Below, piece after piece: positions 24,216-35,711 of a stretch of DNA of 64,000 nt; within the stretch, counting starts at the first letter, position 1, and each line of letters opens with the position of its first letter. The stretch covers positions 92,646-156,645 of the forward strand of contig BCJJ01000033.1 of assembly GCA_039545355.1 (NCBI GenBank), given 5' to 3'. This DNA is from Trichosporon coremiiforme (taxonomy: Eukaryota > Basidiomycota > Tremellomycetes > Trichosporonales > Trichosporonaceae). A model generated the notes under the pieces. The model did no database searches. It had not been told where the DNA came from and saw only the letters and a list, made by a program, of their open reading frames with translations. The translations under genes and the position numbers were made by a program.

Positions 24216-24730
24216 TTAGAGTGGCATCGTGGCCGCCTCCTCGAGCGTCGCGTGGAGTTTCTTCTGTGTCTTGGGGATCTGAGGTCAGCTGTGAGACATC
24301 TTTCCTTACCTTGACGCCGAGTTGCTCAGCGAGGTGCGCTTGAGAGCTGCGGTCGGTAAAGTCAAGCTTCGATGTGCGCCGATGAGCCTTGACCAGGGCC
24401 ATCAAGTTCTTGTGCGAGAAGTCGGTGACGACGAGCCCGGCAATCTTAGTTGAGGGTAGAGTTAGCACTATTCTGGCGCCCAACAGGCTGTCTTGACCAT
24501 TGGGTGCTCACTTGACTTTGGCTGAAGGAGCTGCTCCACTGTCTCGCTGAGCGAGCCGCTTACCGATGCGGGAGGCGGAGCCGAGGAAGTCACCGTGGCG
24601 AACGCGCCGAACCCGGGAGCGGTAGCGGAGCTGGCACCAAAGCCGAAGACGGGTCCAGAGCCACTGGCTGAAGCGGAGGCAGAAGTATCTGAGGCGGTGT
24701 GGCCGATCGAAAATCCGAAAAACTCGCAAA
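24216..24730 (-). pseudogene. Partial FG-repeat-like coding fragment
   Basis: Reading toward lower coordinates, a Ser/Ala/Gly region with FGFS, VFGFG and PGFGAF dipeptides looks like a nucleoporin-type FG stretch. It runs into SLSETVEQLLQPKS, then after a probable intron KIAGLVVTDFSHKNLMALV, and after GTAAGG...CAG the last exon IPKTQKKLHATLEEAATMPL with stop at 24216. Codon bias is strong. No start codon or upstream exon can be placed, because only about 90 bp separate it from the 3' end of the ATPase gene at 24821. It is either a 5'-truncated remnant or a gene whose small first exon I cannot see. A nucleoporin or Ran-pathway origin is only a guess. Confidence 0.45.
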
Positions 24731-24820
24731 AATTGTCAGTTTAGTGTGCTGTTTGAGTCGTAGTGTGTTCGAAGACTTTGTCCAGCGTAGCGTTCATGCA
24801 AGAAATACATTTCAATGATT

Positions 24821-27800
24821 CTAGTCGTCGTCGTCGTTGGCCTCGACGCCGACGGGCTTGTAGTGGTGCTCGTGGGGGCGCTTGCGGTGCCTCCTGACCC
24901 AGCGCTTGACGTGCCCGATCCCGCGCGCAATGGGGCGCTCGGCGTACCGCTCAAACCCGAAGCAAACGACAATGTTGAAGATCGCAATACCGAGGAGCTG
25001 GAGCTTGAAGCTGCTGGGGAGCGCGATAATGTCGAGCAGCTTGGCAATGGCCTTGGACGGCTCGAGCAGGATGTACGTAGAGAAGCTGAGCAGGCCCACG
25101 AGACAGATCATGAGCGACGGGTTTGTGTACATGGGCTGGCGGTAGGGCGGGCCGACGCTGAACACGCCCGCGACGAGGATGTACTGGAAGCACGAAATCA
25201 GGAACAGCGACGTGTTCTCGTAATTGAACGTCTCGAGCTTGTCGCGGTCCGTCGGCGGCATCGTGTACCACGGCTGCTGACGAACCCAGAGGAACACGGC
25301 GCCCTGGATCGAGGCGTTAATGATGGTTTGTCCGATGATCGAGGTGAGGACCTTTTTGCTGACGAGCGAGGCGGTGGGGCGCTTCGGGTAGATCTTGGGG
25401 TACGGGAGGGTGCGGCCCATGGCGACGGCGATGGGGATGATGATGAAGAGATCGATGTAGAGGAACTGGAAGTCGCCGAGAGAGGAGGCGAACGAGTACA
25501 GGAGCGTGACGGTCGTGAACTGGATCAGCGAGTAGAGCGCCATGTACTTGAAGCACGAGAACGAGGTGACGAGAGCGCAGCGGCCTTCCCGGATGATTTC
25601 AACGACGCAGGAAATGTCGGGCGTGCGGGACGTGAAGGGGGCGGCAACAGACGCCTCGGCCTCGGACAGCGACACACCGACGTCGGCAGCCTTGAGCGCA
25701 CCACAGTCGTTGGCGCCGTCTCCGCAGAACGTGACAGTGTATCCGAGAGCCTGAAGGCGCTCGACGAGCTCCGCTTTCTCGTCGGGGCTCATGCGCGCGA
25801 AGATGACACCCTTGACGAGCATGCGGTCCATGGTCTCGAGAGGAGCGTACTCGAGCATCCACTTAAAGACATCTCCGGTGAGGGCGAGCTGGTACTCGGG
25901 TCCCTCGTCGTCGTTCGGGTCTTCCGTGATCGGCTTCAGAGTATAGTCGTCGAGCTTTTGGCGCTCGTCGTCGACCGAGGACCAGTCGAGAAGGGCGTTC
26001 TCGGTGCAGCCGGTGCCGGGGACAAAGGTGGGGATGTAGACGGACGACGAGTGCGAGATGAGACCGCACTCACGCGCGACCGAGATGGCGGTGCGAACAT
26101 TGTCGCCAGTGACCATACGGCACGCAATGTGGGCGGCACGCAGAGTGTGGATGTTCGGGGCAGTGCCGGGCTTGAGCTTGTTCTCGAACACGATGAAGCC
26201 GAGGAATTGCATGTCGTGCTCGGCGACCTCGCGGCGCATGCGCTGCGCTTTGAGCCACGTCAGGCCCTCGACGCTCTTGCCAGCGATGGCGATGACACGG
26301 AATCCGTTGCGGGTGTAGTATGACAGCATGTCCTCGTAGTCGGACGGGAAAGAGTCGGGGTCGCAGATCTCGGGCATGACTTCGGGTGCACCCTTGCAGT
26401 AGATCTCCATGCTGCTCGACTTGAGGCGCTTCACGATTACGGTCATGCGGCGGAGGGCAGAGACAAACTCGTATGAGCGAATGACACCGAGCTCGAGGTT
26501 GCTCTGCTTGCCCTTGTGCGGCTGGGCGACGTCCTCCATGCGCATGCGCTCGGAGCCGGGCGGGCGGACGACGGACTGGACTAGAGTCTGGACACGCTCG
26601 GCACCGCCGCCACCCTTGACGCGGCGCGACTGGCCTTCGTCCAGCGACCAGCCCGAGTACTCGAACATCTTGATGTCCAGCGGGTCGCCGAGCAGCTCGC
26701 CGTCGATCAGCTTGAGGGCGTGGCAGGTGGCCAGTGCGTAGAGCAGTGGCGTGCGGCCGTTCGGTCCGCCAGTCGTCGGGACATCGGTGATCTCAGAGTG
26801 CAACTCGGAGAAGCGGCGGTCCAGGCGGTCAATCGTGCGGACACCAAGGACATCGAGACCCTCTTCCGTGAGCGTGCCCGTCTTGTCAAAGCACACGACG
26901 TTGACCTTGCCTCCGATGTTGACGCGGTTCGGCGAGATACAGAAGATGCCGGACTTGCGCAGACGCTCGATCGCAAAGGTTGTACCGATGGTGAGAGTCG
27001 CGGGGAGCGCAGGCGGGACGACAATCGTAATTAAGTCGAGAGCACGGACGAGGATTGTCTCCCAAGCGATACCCATGCGGATGAACTGGACAGCGGAGAT
27101 GGCGAAACCGAAACCGGCAATCATGGCGAGGACACCGATAAAGTTCATCGAGTCGCGGTAGAACTTGAAGCCGAGCGGCTTCGGGAACAGCATCGAGCGG
27201 ACGAGGGCACCCTTGGTCGTGTTGAAGCCAGTGCGGGCGACCATGGCGAGCGCGACGGGCTCGTCGGACGCGGGAGCCCAGACAGGCTTGGCGCCAGCAC
27301 GAACACGGATGATCTTGGTGCCGCTGAAGAGGTAGTGCTTGGCGAGGTCGGGGTCGATGTCAGAGCTGCCAGCCTTGGCCTCGCGCGACATGGCGCGGAT
27401 GGCATCGTCCTTGACAGGGACCTTGGACACAGGGACCGACTCGCCGGTCAGCATGGACTCGTTGACGATGGCGTCTCCGGACAGCAGCAGCGCGTCACAG
27501 GGGAACACGGTCAGTGTCGGGTCCGAGACGTCGAAAATGTCGCCGGGAACCATGTCGGTGCAGTCGACTCGCTGCCACTTGCCGTCGATGAGGACGTTGA
27601 CGGGGCACTCGAACCGCGACATCTCCCTCATCCTCTCGATCGTGCGCTTCGTTTCGATGAGCGTGGAGAGAATGGAAGTTGCGGAGATCAGAGCGATAGC
27701 AAAAGCGTAGTAGTAGTAATCGTCGATGGACCAGAGGGCAATCGAGGCAATCTGGAAGACGTAGAAGGGATGCAGCACCTCGTCGACGAGCAGACCAAAC

Positions 27801-29359
27801 AAACTCTTGCCCTTGATGTCGATCACGTTGTCGCCCATCAGCGTCCTTCGTTGCGTGCGCGTCTCCGAGTCGAGACCCTGCGCGACCTGCCGAGCGGATG
27901 TCCACTTTGGGTCGCGCCAGTCGCGGATCATCGCCCAACGGCCGGTGCGAGGGTCGAGCGCGAAGCGCGTGTAGCGGTACTCCATGACGCGGAGCTTTCC
28001 GTTCTTCTCCTCCCACGTCATCTTGCCCTGCTCAACGTCGTGATGTCCGTTCGTGCCGTTCAGAATCGAGTTGGCGGCCGAGGCGGCAGCCGAAGCGTTC
28101 GCAGAAGCATGCGCCGACGCAACAGCAGACGCAACGGCGGCAGTAGGGAACACGGTGGACAGCGGGTACGGGTAGTCGATGACGTCCATGGGGACGATGT
28201 GGATGTCGCCGTACGGCGTCTCAACAACAAGCCAGCTGCCTTCCTTCATGTCCTCGAACGCCGTCTCCTTGCCGCAAAACCGGACCCAAAGCATAGGCGA
28301 CCAGCGGCCGACGAGACCCAGTATTCCCAGTGTGCAGATGCAGAGAGTCCACCATATCGCGTTGCGAACGGCGTCGGTGCGGTAGCCCGTGAAGCGGATC
28401 GAGAGGTCCTCGTCCGGAAGCAAGATCGTCTGGCGGCTCGGGTCGACACCTTCCTCAAACTCCTTGATCTCGTCCTCGTTAAAGTGGGCGGTCGACTCGC
28501 CAAAGATGCCATCGCCGGGCAGCGGGACCAGCGGGAGGTTGGGCGACTGCGGTCGGCTCTGTGGCGGGAGCGATGTGTCGTCCGCGAGAGACGAGGTGTA
28601 GCTCTCAGCATCGTCATCTCCCTTGCCGTATCCCCACGAGTCCATCGACGACTCGGACGGCTGAGACGACTCGATCGAGTGTCGCGAGTCGATTGTGCTC
28701 TGGCGGCGAAGCAGGCTCTCCTCGTCACCTTCCTCCCGCCTTCCGAGGAAGGACGCGATGCGGTTTAGCACCGAGCCGCTCCTGTGCGGCGAGTGGGCGG
28801 GCGACTCGTCCTCGCGCCGTCCATAGTCTTCACTTCCCCGGATACGGTAGTCGCGGAACTGATCCTGCGACTCGCGACGCCATGCACGGCTTCCCCGCCG
28901 CGACCCTATCCGGAACCGCGACGACGTGCCGTACCCGTCCTCATCCTCCGAGTCGGCGACAAAGACGGCACTGCCCCCCGGGGACTGGGGCTCGCGCACG
29001 TCCATGCTCGGCCGCCGCCACATGCCCGACTGCGAACGGAAGGACGCCATCGAGCTGCGCCGGCTTCCCGGACCGTACCACTTTGTGCGCGTCACGGAAC
29101 TCGGCGCCATCCCTGGGGTCAGTTAAACACATGCTTTCGCAAACTCACCCCCGTCGTTGTTCGTCATGAGACTACCGGACATCGAATCGCCCTGCCCCGG
29201 GGGGTTCTCCTTGTCTCGCTGCTCGATCGCGATCGCAATCGCCTGGTCGGTCGCTCCGTCCGTCCAGTCCTCGTCGCGGGATTCATCGCGCGGCTGGCGG
29301 TTCTGGTTCGAGGGGCCAGCGCGACCCCCCGGATCGGTGTCGCGGTGGTCGGTAGGCAT
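24821..29359 (-). CDS. YPK9: P5B-type ATPase (Ypk9/ATP13A2 family)
   Basis: Two exons (29149-29359 and 24821-29112) joined by a 36-nt intron give 1500 residues. P5B pumps act in vacuolar or lysosomal membranes; ATP13A2 exports polyamines. Key parts are the actuator TGES near residue 624, the P5B membrane signature PPALPATL near 769, the phosphorylated Asp in CFDKTGTLTE near 812, MVTGDNVRTA, and the hinge GDGANDCGALK near 1198. About ten hydrophobic segments are visible. The first 300 residues are a Ser/Arg-rich cytoplasmic tail, longer than in budding yeast, and there is an Ala/Ser-rich run (ASAHASANASAAASA) in the N-terminal third. The short first exon, starting at ATG 29359, is easy to miss because the downstream ATG at 29110 also opens the main frame. 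It is divergent from FES1. Confidence 0.95.
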
Positions 29360-29574
29360 GTTCAAGGGTCGGAGTGGGATGTCGTCCGCGTCCAGTTTGC
29401 GGTTGACCCTCGACGTGGGGTGAACGTTGACTCGAGGTTCCGAAGAGTGGATCTCGCGGCAATGTTCAATGGCCCGCGGTAGTGGAGTTGAGGCGTTCAG
29501 GGCACGCGCGTGCCTGACACCATGGTTTGCGCGTGTTGCTTGATTGCTTAAGCCACCTCATAAAGTCAGCCGCT

Positions 29575-29627
29575 CACGTGACGCATATGACCCTTGACGT
29601 CAGAAAAGTCCAGCAGCCTCCACCAAT
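29575..29627. promoter_or_regulatory. CACGTG, CRE and CCAAT sites upstream of FES1
   Basis: Within the 344-bp divergent YPK9-FES1 spacer lie CACGTG (29575-29580), a perfect TGACGTCA (29595-29602) and CCAAT (29623-29627), 75-130 bp before the FES1 ATG. Such spacing fits a proximal promoter. Use by either gene is inferred. Confidence 0.5.
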
Positions 29628-29703
29628 TTCGGCGATGAGCAGGGCAAAGGTTTATTTACGAGCGGACTCAAGTTATCGTCGACAACACACCCAAAACATC
29701 ACC

Positions 29704-30819
29704 ATGGCCGACCTGAACACGCTACTTCGCTGGGCGATCGAGAACTCGGACAAGGACAAGCTGCACGATGACGCCGTCCACGCCAAGGACGGACAGGACG
29801 GCGGCATGCAGCTGAAGTACAAGCCTGCCGCCCCGGGACAGGAGCCGTCCAAGCACAACGCGACGCTGCACAAGGACGATCAGGGCGTGTCGCCCGCTTC
29901 TACGCCGGGACCGGCTACTCCAAACGAGGAGAAGTCGGAGCTCACGACGGACATCATCGACCTCATCCTCGGCAAGCCGGACAGCGCGACAATGAAGGAG
30001 AAGATGGAGTACGCGACGAACCCGGAAAACGACACCGAGTCACGCGTGGAGGCGCTCGACGACTTTGAGATGCTGATCGAGATGATCGACAACGCCAACA
30101 ACATGACGGCGCTCAAGCTGTGGGAGCCTCTGTTCTCGTTGCTGCAGTCGGACTCGCCCGAGATTGTCCGCCACGCGCTCTGGATCATCGGCACCGCCGT
30201 GCAGAACAACCTCAAGGCGCAGGCCAGCTTCTTCTTCCAGGACGGCTTCAACAAGGTCCTGGACGCGATTGAGAAGAACGCCTCGGCGCCCGCGACGCGG
30301 CAGAAGGGCGCTTACGCCCTCTCCAACGCGCTCAAGTACTGGCCCCTTGCCTCCTCGTGGCTCAGCGCGAACAACAACCGGGGCTACGATGCGCTCAAGG
30401 CGGGCGTCACCGACTCGGCACCCCCGGTGCGAAGGAAGTACGCCTTCCTCGTCGGCAACCTCGTCATGCAGGCTGGAACCAAGTACGAGGGCGACATGGC
30501 CCTGCCCGAGGACGTCAAGACGCAGCTCGTCGAGAAGATCACGGCCCAGGGCGGGAAGGACGGCGATCTGCTCAAGGGGCTCGAGGAGAACGGCGTCTTC
30601 AGCGCGCTCATCGAGGGAATGAAGATGCCGGACGACAACGACGTCGAGTTTGAGGAGAACGCTATGCGTGCGCTTGCGAATGCGGCCGAGAAGGGCGGAC
30701 TGTCCGCGCAGGAAAAGACGGAAGCCAAGTCGATTTGGAACAAGTGGGACCAGGAGGGACAGAAGGAGCGCGGGTTTGAGGGTGCCGACGCGCAGCAGGT
30801 CACCAAGGCCCTGTCGTAG
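29704..30819 (+). CDS. FES1: Hsp70 nucleotide exchange factor Fes1
   Basis: Single exon, 371 residues. Fes1/HspBP1 triggers ADP release from cytosolic Hsp70 and promotes degradation of misfolded proteins. The start MADLNTLLRWAIENS is the conserved N terminus of the family. An armadillo-like helical domain follows, with RVEALDDFEMLIEMIDNANN, VRHALWIIGTAVQNNLKAQ and ATRQKGAYALSNAL. The protein is longer than the yeast one (about 290), mainly through a linker near residues 30-80 and a charged C-terminal tail. The ATG has a favourable CACCATGG context. It is divergent from YPK9 and convergent with the next gene, 101 bp away. Confidence 0.96.
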   Translation: MADLNTLLRWAIENSDKDKLHDDAVHAKDGQDGGMQLKYKPAAPGQEPSKHNATLHKDDQGVSPASTPGPATPNEEKSELTTDIIDLILGKPDSATMKEKMEYATNPENDTESRVEALDDFEMLIEMIDNANNMTALKLWEPLFSLLQSDSPEIVRHALWIIGTAVQNNLKAQASFFFQDGFNKVLDAIEKNASAPATRQKGAYALSNALKYWPLASSWLSANNNRGYDALKAGVTDSAPPVRRKYAFLVGNLVMQAGTKYEGDMALPEDVKTQLVEKITAQGGKDGDLLKGLEENGVFSALIEGMKMPDDNDVEFEENAMRALANAAEKGGLSAQEKTEAKSIWNKWDQEGQKERGFEGADAQQVTKALS

Positions 30820-30920
30820 TAGATTGATCTGTATTATTATTGCATAGTGGACTGACAGTTATTGTTGCATACAAGGGTATTTGGGTATGGGACTAACAAA
30901 GGATACTGACAATGCTCTCG

Positions 30921-32032
30921 CTAGGTGCCGCGAACGTACAGCCCATCAATCAGTTTCTCGTCGTCGCTCTCGTCGCTCTCCTCGGTCACTGTGGGCTCAT
31001 ACCCGACCTCGGGCCGATAGGCGTCCGGCCAGCGCCCAGTGTCGAGAAACAGCCACCCCCTCTCCTGTCTCTTCTCCTCCAACACCAGCAATTCTCTCTT
31101 AATGCGATCCTTGGCCATCTTGACATCCTCAAGAAACGCCTCGAGGATGCTGTATCCCCCCTTCATCATCTCATCGAAGGTGCATCCATAAGAGCACTCC
31201 AGCGCCGCAATCGCCTCTTCGACCTCGCACAGGAACTCGGCATCCCGCCGCCGTGCTTGACGCTCCGAGAGGCAGATGAACTCGGGCGAGGGTTCCGGGT
31301 CCGAGTCGTATTCATACTGCTTAGCCCTGTTGCCGTTGGCCTCGTCGGCGGGAAGCTCGTCCGAGTTGGGCACAGAGGAGAGCTCAGGGTACGTGCCGAG
31401 TCCGACTCCCTCGTCCAGCTTGGAGGGGGAGACGTACCCGTCCACACTGTCGTCAGAGTATTCGGATGGAGGCGGGGGGCGAGGCCTGTGCGGAGCGAAA
31501 GGAAGCACCCTCATCCTGTAATAGCTCATGTGTTTGATTTCAGCCAGCACGCCGTCGAGACGCGGCTCGGCACGGCGGAGGTTCTCAAACATGACCCTCG
31601 TACGTTTCTCGGGCGCCAGGTTGCTGAACTGGACGAAGGCGTCGATCTCGGCCCGACTGTCAGCTAGCCATCCACAATGACCACGGCTGGAGCGGGGCTC
31701 ACCTCTGTCGTGTGCGGGGCGAAACGCCATACCATCCCGTAGTCCACTTCCCCGAAAAGGAGGAACGAGAGGATCATCAAGGCTTCCGAGAGCCGGGACT
31801 GCTGGTACGTGTACCCCGGCCGACGGCGGGAGAGCCACTCGCCTTCGTCAATGGGAGAGGCGGGAGGCGGGGTGGGTCCGTCGTCCTCTTCGCCGAAGTG
31901 CACACCGTTGTAGTGCACCTGCAGGACCGTGGCGTCGTAGGTGGCAAAGTCGCAAAGCTCGCAGTACACTGAGTGTTAGCTCAACAGGTTTCTGGGCAGC
32001 TCACACTCTTCTGCGGATACTTGTTCGGCCAT
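30921..32032 (-). CDS. C2H2-like zinc-finger orphan protein
   Basis: Three exons (32005-32032, 31703-31968, 30921-31646) give 339 residues. The first intron is 36 nt. The second acceptor is uncertain (31646 or 31628 both keep frame). Residues 10-30 read LYCELCDFATYDATVLQVHYNGVHF, a C2H2-type finger with two Cys and two His in usual spacing. The middle is Pro/Asp/Ser-rich and probably disordered. The C-terminal third is predicted helical (ILEAFLEDVKMAKDRIKREL) followed by an acidic tail ending at KLIDGLYVRGT. I do not recognise a named family; a nucleic-acid or protein-binding role is only inferred from the finger. It is convergent with FES1. Confidence 0.75.
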
Positions 32033-32714
32033 TCTCTTGGACTCGAGAGATGTAAAGGTGTTGAGGCGGATGAGGAAGTAGAAGGGGATGAGATAGGGGA
32101 AACCCAGATGGGGACATGCTGGCGTGGCTCGCTTGACTGACTGGGAGGCAGTGCTCGTGCGAACAGTGTGTTTGCTGCGCTGTCGAGGGCTGTCGTACGG
32201 CCCCACGCTTCGCACTCTTGGGACAATGTGGGTTGCGTTGTGTTCCGGAGTGACCCAGGTGTCGACCGCATCATCGTACTTAGTCAGCGACCACAGTGAG
32301 TGAAGTTCGATGCGTCAGGATTGTAGTGCAGTAAAAACTATGTACAGGTGAGAGCGGCGCGTTGTGATCTGCTTTTACCGTGGGTGCAGTTCAGCAGCAA
32401 TGCGGATGCCACTGCAACGAAGCTCCAGTCGTCGATGGCGGGACTAGGAGCTGGACCTAAGCCGCTCATGGAGATGCAAAGGTCCTAATGGTTTCGGAAA
32501 ATACATCTGCACACCTGCTGGTGACCGTACCTCTATCCATGCATACCAAACAGGCCCATCCCACAGGGAAGGCAATGCAGACGACAGAGCAGACCGCCAC
32601 TTCATCGCAACGGAGACGGCTCGATCTCCGCGACATGACCGTGCCTGGCAGTTCGATATTTTGAACTTGGCCATCAACTCTGGCTCGTCAGTCACCACCA
32701 TCTACACCGGGGCC
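32033..32714. other. Divergent intergenic region, zinc-finger gene to UTP21
   Basis: About 0.7 kb between two divergent start codons. I see no gene or clear regulatory site beyond leader sequence. Confidence 0.5.
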
Positions 32715-35601
32715 ATGCCGTCCAGACCACAGAAGCGAAACAAGAACGACGCAAAGCCCAAGGCGGCTGACGAGCCGAAACCTGTCGCCGCCCTCCCGCA
32801 GAGCCGCCTCTTCGCCCCCTTCCGTGCCCTCGGATACGTGTCCGACCATGTCCCCTTCTCCATGTTCGTCCACACCCCCAAGGGCGCTCTCGCCAAGCCC
32901 ACGATCCACATCGTCACGAGCGTCGGACGGAGCTGGCTCATGTGGGACGCCGAGCGCATGACGCTGCTTTTTGCAGGTGAGCCAGAGGCTGCTGACCGAA
33001 GCTGATGTGCAGGACCTGATGCCGGAACGACGATCACGAGTTTGGCGCAAACGGGGACGGAGGTGTTCGCTGCCGCTGGCCCGAGAGTCATCAAGTACTA
33101 CCGTGGCAAGGAGGCTGAGATCTACACGACGCCAGATGGCTCTGCGCTCGGCAAGATCATGATTTTTGGCGAGCAGCTGATCGCGCTCAAGTACGACGGC
33201 ACCGGCATGTTCGTGTGGAACATCGCCAGCGCCGAGCTCGACAACGAGATCACCTTCCACTCCTCCTTCACGGCCACCGAGATTATGCACCCGGCGACGT
33301 ACCTGAACAAGATCCTTGTCGGTAGCCGGGAAGGCGAGCTGCAGCTGTGGAACATCCGGACCAAGTGAGTTGACTGCCGCATATCCAACTGACATCAGCT
33401 CGCTCATCCACACGTTCCCGGCTTACAACCCCCCGTCAGCCGTGACGGTGATGGTGCAGTCTCCTGCCATCGACGTCGTCGGCATTGGATACCTGGACGG
33501 CAGTATCCGCATCATCGACATCCGGGAGTGCGAGCTCGTGATGCAGATGCGAATGGACCAGGGGTCGTCGATCACCGGCCTCTCGTTCCGAATGGATGGG
33601 CCCCCGATCCTGGCCTCGGCGTCGTCGGCGGGCGCCTTCGCCGTGTGGGACCTGAGCAAGGGCGGACGTATCCTGCACACGCAGCGCATGGCGCACGAGC
33701 AGGGCGTCTCCGGGCTGGAGTGGGTGCAGGGCCAGCCGCTGCTGGTCACGTCGAGCGGGGACAACAGCGTGAAGCAGTGGCTGTTTGATGCCCCGACGTC
33801 GGCGCCGCGGTTGCTCAAGCTGAGGACGGGACACCACGCCCCGCCGACCAACATCCGGTACTACGGCGCAGACGGCAAGGCGATCCTGACGGCCGGACGC
33901 GACCGGTCGCTCCGATACACGAGTGTCGTGCGCGACAGCCGGTCGCACGAGCTCTCCCAGGGAAGCCTGATGAAGAAGGCGATTGGACAGGGCGTCTCGG
34001 TCGACACGCTGAAGCACGCCCCGATTATCTCGCTCAGCAGCAGCGCCACGCGCGCGAAGGACTGGGACGACGTGCTCACCGCCCACCAGGACGACACGGT
34101 GGCGCGCACCTGGCGCGTGGCGGAGAAGCGAATGGGAGAGCACGAGTTCAGCGTCGAGGACGGCGGGGACGTGCAGGCCGTGTGTGTCACGAGCTGTGGC
34201 AACTTTGGTCTCGCCGGCTCCTCGACGGGCGAGATCAGGATGTGGAACATGCAGTCCGGAAAGGAGCGGAAGCGGTACGGTCTCACGGGCCCCGCGCTGG
34301 GGGACAGCAAGCCCGCCATCATCGCCGCGTCCAAGCCGAAAAAGAGCAAGACCAAGCCCGAGGCCAAGAAGAGTATCCAGGCCATCACTGGTCTCGCCGT
34401 CGATGCGCTGAACAGCACCGTTGTTGCCGGAACGCTCGAGGGCAAGTTGTACTTCTTCGACTTCCACAGCACGCAGCGTGTGGCCGAGCTCGAGCTCGAC
34501 TCGTCCATCACGCGTCTGGACCTGCAGAGGGACTCTGGATTGCTGGCGGCTGTGTGCGACGATCTCGTCGTTCGCCTTGTCGACATTGAGACGCGGCGCG
34601 TCGTGCGTGAGCTCCGCGGCTTCAAGGGCGGAATCCTCGACATGGCCTTCAGCCCCGATTCTCGATGGCTGATCGCGACGTCGCTCGACTCGACGATTCG
34701 CACCTTTGACATTCCGACGGGCAGGCTCGTCGACGCCTTCCGCGTGCCCTCTGTCGCGACCAGCATCACCTTCTCCCCGACGGGCGACTTCCTCGCCACG
34801 TCCCACGTCGACTCTCTCGGCGTGCATCTGTGGGCGAACCGGGCACAATTCTCCGATGTCGCCCTGCGCCATGTCCCGGAGGAGGAGGACGTGCCTGAAC
34901 TCTCGCTCCCGAGCGTGCAGGGCGTGGACGACAGCACGCTCTCGGGCCTCGAGGTCGGCGCCCCAGAGTACACGGACATCTACACGACGCCGGACCAGCT
35001 GTCCGAGGGTCTGTTGACGCTGTCTCTCCTACCGCGATCGCGATGGCAGACGCTCCTGAACCTCGAGACGATCAAAGCGCGCAACAAGCCCAAGGAGGCT
35101 CCCAAGGCCCCCGAGGCCGCTCCATTCTTCCTTCCCACTGTCTCGGGACTCGAGACGCGGTTCGACATCGACGCCGCGCGTCCAAAGGACGAGGACGGGG
35201 AGGCGTTCGGTGCCCGTCTCGCACCTTCTTCCTTCATGGAGAGCGAGTTCACCCGCCGCCTCGTTAAGGAGGACGAGGACGGAGACTACGCCGCCTTCTT
35301 CGAGTACCTCAAGGCTCTGTCGCCCAGTGCTGTCGACCTCGAGATTCGCTCGCTCGTTTCGCTCGAGCATCTTTCGGCTTTCCTCGCCGCCCTCCTTGGA
35401 CGCCTGAGGAGTCACCGCGACTTTGAGGCCGTGCAGGCGTTCCTCTCCGTGTTCCTCAATGTGCACGGCGACGTGCTCATTGCCAACGCTGAGCTGAGGG
35501 AGCTCCTCGAGCGCCTCGAAAAGGAGCAGAAGCGCGAGGCGAATCGTCTCCAGGAACTCATTTCGTACTCGCTCGGCACGCTCGCCTTCCTTCGCTCGTA
35601 G
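32715..35601 (+). CDS. UTP21: U3 snoRNP / SSU processome WD-repeat protein Utp21 (WDR36)
   Basis: Three exons (32715-32976, 33013-33364, 33399-35601) give 938 residues. Utp21 is part of the nucleolar small-subunit processome (UTP-B subcomplex) needed for 18S rRNA maturation. WD-type beta-propeller repeats run from about residue 25 to 660 (for example GGILDMAFSPDSRWLIATS and ITFSPTGDFLATSHVDSLG). The C-terminal Utp21 domain begins near 700 with LSLLPRSRWQTLLNLETIK and RNKPKEAPKAPEAAPFFLP, which are diagnostic. The two introns are 36 and 34 nt, among the shortest in the window. The start is the first in-frame ATG. Its 3' end lies 110 bp from that of SLU7. Confidence 0.95.
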
Positions 35602-35711
35602 AGAAGATCACATCCATTCGCTCAGTTTAGATATCATATTTTGCATGCAGCCCTCATCTTTGTCTAGTGGTACATCTCTATGCTGTTTGCTGTGGTTATA
35701 CAATGCTAGTC

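Noticed and set aside
24815..28768. Long open frames (502 and 477 residues) antisense to YPK9
   Set aside because: Repetitive Arg/Glu/Val composition typical of antisense frames of GC3-rich genes; no domain support.
33436..34872. 478-residue frame antisense to UTP21
   Set aside because: Same shadow effect over a long WD-repeat exon.
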